A stretch of 64,000 nucleotides of DNA from Epinephelus fuscoguttatus. Taxonomy: Eukaryota > Chordata > Actinopteri > Perciformes > Serranidae. The position numbers were made by a program, and so were the translations under genes. Positions 56,124 to 64,000 of this stretch are shown piece by piece. The notes under the pieces were generated by a model. It was given only the letters and a program-made list of their open reading frames with translations, had not been told where the DNA came from and made no database searches. The stretch's first letter is position 1. Each line of letters begins with the position of its first letter. The stretch spans positions 24,576,428 through 24,640,427 of the forward strand of contig NC_064759.1 in NCBI RefSeq assembly GCF_011397635.1, written 5' to 3'.

Positions 56124-57141
56124 TTTACAGAATTTACAGAAAGTACATCAGCTATCAAATAACTGGATTCTGTGCACCTGTTCAACATAATAAATATGCT
56201 TTTTTCTCATGTTGCCTCAGTTGTTTGGATTGTACATATAAACTGCAAAGTGATTTGATTATTTATTTATTCTAAACACTTGAAGTATGTGCTAACAAAA
56301 CTGAGAGTCTACAACTATTGTCTAAAATAAAACAAAATTATATAAACCTAGAAATTCTGTCCGTCTGTGGAGGGAAAACCCAAAATATGACAACGTAAAA
56401 TAATATTTCTTTCGGCTGGAATGATTTTACTTGGTACCATTCTGAGTTTCCTGGAATTGAATGTCTTTCTCAGAGGCAAAATCTACCTTGTTCTACTTTT
56501 TTTTCACCATATTTCCAGAAGGTATCACTGATTGGCGTAATTTTAGAAAATTCAAAACTTCAAGTGCTATAGAAAGAAGGAATATGCTCAGTCTATTGAC
56601 AAATTTGCTTTCTTGCTCTAGAAACAGTATAAATGTTGCTTGTTTTAAACAGTTTTTAGGTTTTTATTTTTGTCTATGGCCTTTCTGTGATTTTGACTTT
56701 GTGATTTTAATAAAACAACATGTATCTCATCAAGTAATCTGTATGTATGCACGTATGCTTTGTCCTCAACTCTTTTGTCATTACAAATAATTTTTGCCAG
56801 CATTTTTTTATGATTATGAATAAGGTTTCCCTCTTTAATTTTAAAAAATAAAAACATAAAAAAAATTGAATGTGATTTTTTTTTTTAATACATGCACATT
56901 GTGCTATTCTGTTGGTACTATTTACCAGTTAATATGAACATGATAGCTGGGCTCTTCATGTGCTAACAGGCTGTGACATGCAGGCTCACTCTCCTCCCTC
57001 ACCTCATGTTGTGTTTCATTTTTGTTTTCCAAAAACCTGTTGTCATAGAATAGTCCATAACTTGGCATAAAATATGGTTGAAAAATGTGGTAGACCTTAA
57101 ATGTGGCCTTCTCAAGCTTTGATAATTAAAAAAAAAAAACA

Positions 57142-57680
57142 AACTTGATCCATCTGTTCCAAATAACTACAGGCCCATTTCAAAGCTAATGTTTATCTCA
57201 AAAGTTTTAGAGGAAACTGTTGTCAAACAAATTTTTAGATAAATTCCAGTCAGGTTTCTGTCAGGGGCATTCCACCGACACAGCTCTTCTTAGAGTCAAA
57301 TGACTTAATGATAAACACTGATGAGGGTGAATGTTGTGTTTTGGTGCTGTTGGATCTTAGCGCAGCTTTGATACTGTGGATCACACTATCATGATTGAAA
57401 GGCTCAGAAAGTGGGTGGGTATCTCTGGGAATGCCCTTGACTGGGTTTGCTGCTACCTTTCAGATAGGAAATTCTCTGTGTCTCTTGGTCCTTTCAGATC
57501 TGGTACTGTTGCTCTTTCCTGTGGTGTACCTCAAGGCTCTGTCTTAGGTCCTATATGATTTGCTTTATATATGCTTCTTCTGGGTCAAATTATTAGCTAG
57601 TTCACAAGTATGTCATATCACTGTTATGCTGACGACATTAAACTGTATGTCTACATAAAGCCTGATAACACAGCTTTCAA
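57142..57680 (+). pseudogene. L2-like non-LTR reverse transcriptase remnant, copy B
   Basis: Same as 2902-3438: SAAFDTVDH, then [10 protein letters not shown] followed by a stop (57376-57558 is the open part), then YADDIKLY. Identical disruption in both copies shows it was already dead before the duplication. Confidence 0.8.
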
Positions 57681-57936
57681 ATTAACAGATATACAAAATC
57701 AGTGTAATGGCTAGAATAAACGTTGACATTGTTTGTTTCTGCAAACCACAGATATGTCACATTTGTATCATCACTGGTACTGGCATCATCACTTTACAAT
57801 ACCTACATACACAATGTCTGTATGGAACAAGACATAAATAAACAACTTGTATTATGTTAAAAAATGTATTGGCTTAGTCAGCAAAATTTTTTTCTTTTTT
57901 TTTAAATAATAAAATAAGTAATTTTTCACAACAGGT

Positions 57937-59073
57937 TGGCAGAGGCTAGAAATAGGTATTATGGCAGGGTGTACAATTTCTCCATTAGCATTTACTATGG
58001 TGATGGAAGTAATCATCAGGGCTTTCAAGTGGGTGGTAGGTGGGGAGAGATGGCAGAACGGGGTGCATCTTCCACCAGTTAGGGCGAACATGGATGACAT
58101 GACACTGGTGACCACAACAATGCCATGTACAAAGAGGCTACTAGAGAAGGTAAATAAGAACCTCAAGTGGGCCAGCATGAAGATCAAGCCAAGTAAGTCT
58201 AGAAGCATCTCAATACGTGGAGGGAAGTTGAGTGATAGAAAGTTTGTCATAACTGATGAGGAAATCCCAACAATTAGGGAAAAGTCAGTAAAGAGCTTGG
58301 GTAGATGGTACAATGTGGAGTTGAATGATGAGGAACAGGTGGTTTGGAAAAGTTGTGGCTGAAGGATTGGATAGAATAGATAAATCAGAACTTCCAGGAA
58401 AGCTGAAGTTGTGGTGTTTGCAGTTTAGGCTATATCCTAGGTTAATGTGGCCGCTGTCAGTGAAATTCCAATATCCGTTGTGGAGAGAATTGAAAGGTCG
58501 GTTAGCTCCTATATTAGGAAGTGGTTGGGCGCTCCTAGGTGCCTAAGTAGTGTTACATTGTATGGAAAAGGGATACTTCAGCTGCCAGTATCTAGTTTAA
58601 CAGAGGAATTTAAATGTACCAAGGTCAGGACAGAGCTGTTATCTGGGAGTGGAAGGACGTGGTAGTTAGGAGTGTGGTTCCAAATCCAACCAAGGGGAGG
58701 AAATGGAAGCCAAGATCGGCAGTTTAGGAGGCAGAGGCAGCTCTTAGGCATGCAGAGATCGTAGTTAATGTTGAGTTTGGCCGGGGAGGCCTGGGGCTTG
58801 GCTCAGGCAAACCAGTATGGAATAAAGCAGGTCCCAAAGATAATAGGAAGCTTATTTGGAGGGACCTGTGGAATATGGAGGAGAATCGTATTAAGATTCC
58901 TGGTAGGGGCTACATACGATGTGTTACCAACCCCCCAGAGCCTAAAACTGTGGGTAAATGGGGACCCATCATGCCCATTGTGTTCAGGTACCGCAACCTT
59001 AAAGCATATTTTGTCAGGCTGTAAAGTCAGCTTGTCACAAGGCCGTATACATGGCAACATAGCCAGGTGTTGA
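57937..59073 (+). pseudogene. RT and zinc-knuckle region of RLE retrotransposon, copy B
   Basis: RT motif B region AGCTISPLAFTMVMEV, motif C NMDDMTLV, and the thumb KIKPSKSRSISIRGGKLSDRK are in one frame to about 58350, where a small deletion (gtggtttggaaaag) shifts it. Later pieces (58447-58665, 58768-59073) include IRKWLGAPRCLSSV and the zinc knuckle CPLCSGTATLKHILSGCK. Like copy A it has Asn where the long copy has Tyr before MDD. Confidence 0.8.
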
Positions 59074-59280
59074 AAAGTTTAGCTGCAGGCATCGAAGGGA
59101 AATGAACACCGGCAAATTCAGAAGGTTTTAAGAATAGGAGTTTAGCAATTCAGTTTGTCTGTGAGGGGGAGAAATACAGAAGTGATAAGTTAGTAAGGAG
59201 GCAAGGGCGTAGCCGCCTAGAAGGTGCTTGTGATTGGGAAATGCAAGTAGATTTAGGGGAAAAGCTTGTTTTTTCCCAGG

Positions 59281-59517
59281 AAATAGTATCAGAGGCCTGA
59301 CATAGTGTTGTGGTCAGTGAGTGAACGGATAGTTTGTTTCATTGAGCTGACAGTTCCCTGGGAAGACTCAGTGAAAGAAGCCTTTGAAAGAAAAAAGCAT
59401 AGGTATGCAGACTTAGGAGCAGAAGCTGAGCACATCGCCCTGTGTCAGTTGCATTTGAACACACTACATGGACTACATCCGAAGGCCAAGTGGCACGCAC
59501 GTTCTGCACCTGCGTGA
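59281..59517 (+). pseudogene. restriction-like endonuclease domain, copy B
   Basis: RPDIVLWS at about 59288 is followed by FIELTVPWED, with the acidic residue (codon 59344-59346) 14 positions after the PD, then EAFERKKHRYADLGAEAEH. The natural stop is at 59517. The core catalytic residues are intact here, unlike copy A, but the frame upstream is broken (about ten bases lost near 59288), so the domain is stranded. Confidence 0.77.
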
Positions 59518-60110
59518 GAGAGAGCGCATGTCTGCAACCTCTCAGCTGACAGAGAGTGGTGCATCCTGTCAGCCGAAAGGTTTCCTATCTGTGCAGCCAA
59601 ACACCAGCACCTCCACGGACTATTACATCCAGATGGTCCCGGTGTTTCCTCCACAGGCTCCACTTCACTCAGCTGCCCGATAAACCCGCTGCCTCTTCCC
59701 ACTTTAACCTGAAAAACAAACGGGAGCCAGCTGGGAGCGGTTAGTGGAGCGTTGTTATTACTTTTTTTCTGTATTTGTCTTATTCCTATTTCCATGATTG
59801 TTTTTATATCTTATTTTAGTCTATATTTTATTTACTTTTGTTTTTATTCAGTGGTCTTATCTGTATCCTTCTCTTTTATTATTGCTATTCTCCTGACTTT
59901 GATTTTATATTTTATCCTGCATGTTATTTTTATTTATTTAGTTATTTTTTTATATCTTCTATTATTGCTTTTAATTATTATTGTATGACACAGTGTGCAT
60001 TAGTTTCCCAGTCCTTTTTCTGATTTTACTTTTTTATTCTCTTTATTTTTCAATGAAAATTAAAGGACTGGAATGACACTGATTTGTTTTGAAAGGTGCT
60101 ATATAAATAA

Positions 60111-60154
<44 letters not shown>

Positions 60155-60739
60155 GTGTGTTCACGTGCCATTTCCTTTAAGGACAGTGAGGGAGCCCATT
60201 TGGCCAGGCATTGCCCCCCCTGTGGCCCCCCCATGACGCCAGGTGTGTGTGGCCCTCAGCAAAACTGTTTGGACACCCCTGGACACTCCCGCTCTTGCAG
60301 ACTTAACATGATGACGGTGAAGACGACACATTATGTAGCCTACGCCTGAAGTCCGCGAGGGTGGAGATTTGGATTCAGCCTTTGCTTGACACCGCCCGCA
60401 AGGAGTGTCGAGTGCGCGTGCAGACAGGGTCGGGCGCGCGCTCGTCACAGCGCTGTGCTCGCGGACCTCATTTTGTGCGCGTAGAGCAGAAATGCTCCCT
60501 CGCGAGACTCTTTTTTCGCTCGCGGATTGTATGTGTATGTGCGATTTTTGAAACTAATAAAACGAAAAACGGGACTTTCCTTCTTATCACGAAACGAAAG
60601 TGGAATGAAAAAAAACACATCACGAGAGTGAACTGCAGGAGCAACAGACAGGTAAACTGTGTAACGTTAACGTTATCTCATCTCCAAGTTTGATGTCAAC
60701 AAATCTCTGTAACGTGGATGTGTCAGCCTGCAGTGTATC

Positions 60740-61912
60740 AAGTTCAAGTTCAAGTTCAAGCTGCTTTATTGGCATGACTGCATTCAAAACTATGTTGCCA
60801 AAGCATATTAACACAAATATAACGAGCATAAACAATAACAATACATTTATAATAATTGCAATTAAAAAACAAACAAACAAACATGGAGAGCATGGGTGGC
60901 TATGGCAGGGTAAAAGTCATAAAGAAATGAATTTATACAACAGATTAATTATCAGTATATAAACAATTATCAATCATCATGTGTGATGTGAAGTTGATGG
61001 CAGGCTGTTACATATTTTGCCGCCAGTACACAACAGTCCTCCCTCTCTCCCAGTAGGACCGGAAGTTTCTCTAAGTTATTCAAGTGCAAGAACTCTGGGA
61101 ATATCTTTATTAGTTTTTGCAAAATACTCTTCTCTAATGCATTGATATTTGTCACATTAAGTTAAGAAGTGCAGCTCAGTCTCTACTGTTCCCTGGTCAC
61201 AGTGAGAACACAACCTCTCCTCTCTGGGCAGCCAGCTCTGTTTGCGTCGGCCGACTTCTACTGCCAGGTTGTGCTCACTCAGTCTGTACTTAGTCATCGT
61301 TTTCCTCATATTCCTATCAGGCACTGTGCTCAGGTAGGTTGCCACAGAGTACTGTCTGTTGAGGGCTTTATAGGTTTCCATTTTGCTCTGGGATTTTATT
61401 AGTTCTGTCCAATATTCTCTGTATTTTTCTTTTTCTTTTGTCATAATTTGGTTGGGTCTAATTTTCGGGGGGCATGTGTCCTGATGCTGAGGTGGTTGTG
61501 ATGTAGTGACCTGAGTGGCTGAAGGTTCGGTCAGACTCTGGACAAGCAGGTAGAGGGGACTCCCTTGTGGGTTCAGCTCCTGGCAGCATAAGGCTTTATA
61601 GGAAAGTGAGAGTGGGTCACTTGTTTTAATGTGGTTCCAGAAATTTAGGGCTCGTTTTTTAATATTTAACAGTAAAGGATATTGGCCTAGTTCAGCTCTG
61701 CATGCAGAGTTTGGAGTTCTTCTCTGCACCTGGAGGAGACTTCTGCAGAACTCTGCATGCAGGATTTCAATTGGATGTTTGTCCCATTTTGTCCAGTCTT
61801 GCTGTGTTTGTGCACCCCACACCTTGCTGCCATACAATGCAGTGGGTTCGATGATTGATTTGAATATTTTGAGCCATGTTTTTATTGGTAGTTCAGTGTT
61901 TATTGATCTCTT
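60740..61912 (-). mobile_element. LINE 3' fragment inserted in copy B only
   Basis: Absent from copy A, where cctgcagtg joins tctccctctcc directly (about 6555-6575). Flanked by gtatc at 60735-60739 and 61913-61917, a candidate target duplication. On the minus strand it ends in aataaagcagcttgaacttg with an (AACTTG)n tail. It is 5'-truncated and carries a C-terminal ORF2 fragment. It inserted after the segmental duplication, or was lost precisely from copy A, which is less likely. Confidence 0.82.
61157..61837 (-). pseudogene. LINE ORF2 C-terminal fragment
   Basis: 226 residues. TALYGSEVWG-like start (MYGSKVWGAQTQQDWTKWDK), then HAEFCRSLLQVQRRTPNSAC, RAELGQYPLLLNIKKRALNF, and a C-terminal CSHCDQGTVETELHFLT zinc-knuckle-like block. 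This is the region downstream of the RT in a common fish LINE family (probably I/Nimb- or L1-like; I cannot decide). RT and endonuclease domains are missing through 5' truncation. The frame continues in pieces to about 61000 (HLNNLEKLPVLLGEREDCCV). Confidence 0.75.
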
Positions 61913-62207
61913 GTATCTCTCTCTCCTGTCTGTCTGTCTGTCTGTCTGTCTAACTCAGCTAAGCAGTGAACCCCTCGGTCTGTCTGTATCCTGCTTTTTT
62001 ACCACTCACTTCCAGGCTGGGTTCTGTGACTTTGGGTCAGACAGTGAGAGTGAAATACAAATATTTATTAACGTTACGTTTGCTAAACGTAGCTAATAAC
62101 CATGTTTACAAACTGCAGCTTGGCAAAGATAACTGCATAGCGCGTGCACGCAACTCATAGGCCTACTTTCCAGTAACAACTTAGTCATAACAATTATGGG
62201 TGTGGCG

Positions 62208-62345
62208 TGTAAATGTGTAATCTGTAACACCTTCCACAAATAGCCTTCAAAAAAAGATTTGTAAACTCACAAAAGTATTTTGCAAGTATAAAACGGATCT
62301 GTAAATACACAAACACATTCCACAAATAAAAGAAAATATCTGTGA
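62208..62345. repeat. inverted version of the 6938-7127 core
   Basis: gtgtaaatgtgtaatctgta, acaccttccacaaatagcct, ataaaacggatctgtaaata and cacaaacacattccacaaat read here on the plus strand. In copy A the same words appear on the minus strand between the 39-bp arms. Neither arm is present here. Confidence 0.9.
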
Positions 62346-62869
62346 ATACGAAAATGCACTCCTATCACTCACTCGCCATCTTTGGATAGCACTTCATCAC
62401 CCGGGTGATGACGTCATCTCCGTATGTCAAAGTTAGAGCACGCAGTGAACCGCACAGTGTTTACTTAGGTAACATCGTTTCAGTGAGGTTACATTAACTG
62501 TTGTAAGATATGACAAGTGGCAACACCCTGGTTAAGGTCTTTGATAGAACAGCTGTTGGTGTTGGTAGCTGTGTTTGGTAACACTACATAATACAGCCTG
62601 CGTCCTTCGTGTGTACCTCCCGTTCACTTACCACCTACTTTGCCCCAACTTCCACAGACGTACAGTGTAACTCCCGCTCGCTTCCCGCATGTATTTCCCT
62701 GTGTCTTACAGTATAGCTAGACTGCTTCTTAGAGCGTACCTCCCGTTCACTTAAGCCCTACTTTGCCAGGACTTCCAATGTAAATGCTGGTCATTTCCCA
62801 CCTACTTTCTCCAGTCTTACAGCATAACTCGCAGCCACTTACCATGCAATTTGCACAACTTAAGGTGTA

Positions 62870-63690
62870 ACTTCCGAATCATTTTAAAGGTATAATATGT
62901 AGTTTTTCCACATAAAACTTTATAAAAATGACTAAACCAATATTATATATTTTGTTTAGTTGTCTACTTTGATTATCCGAAATGTTTCCAACAATTTTTC
63001 AAACCCAGATAAATATGAAATATTAATAACAGTTAGGGACCGTGTCATTAGGTCGCATGTCAATGGCGACGTAACTCCAGTTACCATAGCCATTAAATGA
63101 AGGAGAACAAGAAGAAGCAGACTGGATGAGATGTCAGAGAATGAACGTTAGGCTACTGTTGCTAGGCTAAGCTAACTCGTCATGGGTCATGATTAGGGCA
63201 TTAACAGAAAAGTCGATTTGTCGACGTGTCAACGTCAGTGGCACAAGTCGACACCATAGCTGTCGAGTCTCCCGTTTTGGCCGGGAAACTACCGTATTTT
63301 ATCCCTCTTTCCCGCCGTCCTCCCGTATTAGTATTTTCCCGAAAATCTCCCGTATTATAATATAATTTAAAAAAAGAAAACATTCCTCTGCCTCTCCAAA
63401 CTGAACTCTGTCACTAGCCTCGCGAGAACTGCCACCTGCAGTAGCCTGGGTGGCAGTTGTCGTGAGGTTAGTGTCGACAGCGGGTCTGGTTGACAAGTGG
63501 TTATTTTAGATTTCCTGTACACCCAGGGACGGGTTTTGCTGTGGGCAATGTGGGCGACGGCCCAGGGCGCAATCTATGTGAGGGTGCACAAGCGCCCTCC
63601 AAAAAAAACCAAAACAAAACCAAAGTTAGTGCCCGCTCCACTAACAAAGTTAGTGGAGTGGGCACTGGGGCGCCCCTATTATCCAGGCTG
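62870..63690. other. copy-B-specific segment of repeats, no gene seen
   Basis: Replaces copy A 7830-8290. 62886-63180 (ttaaaggtataatatgtagt...) and 63250-63370 (ctcccgttttggccgggaaa...) look like common teleost interspersed repeats. 63626-63670 contains a short inverted pair (gcccgctccactaac / gttagtggagtgggc). No credible gene. Confidence 0.5.
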
Positions 63691-64000
63691 GATATTATGA
63701 AGTTTGCACTGTTCTCCCCTCCCTAGTCTGTAGCTTGGCACTCAGATGTTAACCCTTCAAACACAGTTAGTTCAATGCTTCACAAGGTAACAATATTACC
63801 AGAAAATAATACAAAGACGAATCAAAGTGTCCCTGACAAAAAATAACAGAGTTCCACTGGTTGTCTTAATCAAGTTCAAGTTCAGTTTTGTTCCTTCTGT
63901 TATAAACTGTTCAGTTTAGTTTTAATCCTTTATTGTGACAAATGTACTTTTTAAGTCAGAAGTCAAGTGGAAAAGGTCGTTGTGATACTACTACCACACT

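Larger units (their letters stand above)
57923..60154 (+). mobile_element. RLE-type non-LTR retrotransposon, 5'-truncated, copy B
   Basis: Sister of 3816-6080 with the same 5' truncation point and 3' UTR. The (TTGA)n tail is longer here (about nine units, 60115-60154). It retains the segment lost by copy A near 4125 but lacks about 110 bases of the region between RT and zinc knuckle (near 58840). Confidence 0.85.
54779..64000 (+). repeat. segmental duplication, copy B (runs off window)
   Basis: Direct copy of 445-8567. Differences from copy A: an intact BED-finger end, the 108-base RT segment retained near 58225-58325, and an RT/zinc-knuckle spacer deletion near 58840. It keeps the acidic endonuclease residue and an extra GC-rich 80 bases at 60430-60520. 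It has a LINE insertion at 60740-61912, an inverted core at 62208-62345, and a different segment at 62870-63690. Confidence 0.93.

Noticed and set aside
60115-60154. Regular short direct repeats resembling an array
   Set aside because: The (TTGA)n run is a LINE tail microsatellite with no spacers; there is no CRISPR in this eukaryotic sequence.
1-64000. A single giant composite transposon bounded by the 8-9 kb direct repeats
   Set aside because: The repeats contain only ordinary nested transposon remnants with no shared terminal structure, and the interior holds ordinary host genes in a conserved neighbourhood. Segmental duplication explains it better.

Overview
This is vertebrate nuclear DNA, almost certainly from a ray-finned, probably percomorph, fish. 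The evidence is three split genes with fish-like families (a Siglec/MAG-like Ig receptor, a two-domain Ly6/uPAR protein, SMG9) and a dense mix of teleost transposon classes (DIRS, BEL/Pao, RTE, RLE-type non-LTR, L2-like, hAT, Harbinger, MITEs). There are no bacterial operons, rRNA genes, tRNA genes or CRISPR arrays. Most open frames in the window are transposon remnants or chance frames.

Layout. 445-8567 and 54779-64000 are two direct copies of one segmental duplication lying about 54 kb apart; the right copy runs off the window. Each copy carries the same nested set: a hAT remnant with a BED-finger transposase fragment, an L2-like reverse-transcriptase remnant, a 5'-truncated RLE-type non-LTR retrotransposon, then unique sequence. 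The copies have since taken different insertions and deletions, and one small core is inverted between them. 10657-11670 is a TIR element. 11930-17592 is a decayed DIRS-type tyrosine-recombinase retrotransposon on the minus strand. 18532-21782 is a longer minus-strand copy of the RLE retrotransposon. 22340-25175 is a decayed plus-strand RTE-type LINE.

The host genes lie in 27-52 kb. A plus-strand Siglec-like gene (V-set, C2-set, transmembrane, all phase-1 exons) spans about 27.4-32.0 kb. A minus-strand GPI-anchored two-domain Ly6/uPAR gene (five exons, 205 codons) spans 32.9-35.1 kb. Minus-strand smg9 exons lie between 46.2 and 52.1 kb. A uPAR-type gene next to SMG9 matches human 19q13 (PLAUR-IRGC-SMG9), so this looks like an ancient microsynteny block. 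A recently inserted BEL/Pao LTR retrotransposon (36038-43729) separates the Ly6 gene from smg9. It has near-identical LTRs, a tRNA-Tyr primer site and a 5-bp target duplication.

Caveats. Several otherwise conserved exons carry single-base indels at short A/T runs (Siglec-like V exon twice, smg9 twice), and the smg9 P-loop exon is not visible. Either these genes are decaying or the assembly contains homopolymer errors. All exon junctions were read by eye from splice consensus, reading phase and family knowledge. Family names come from memory of protein families, not from a search.
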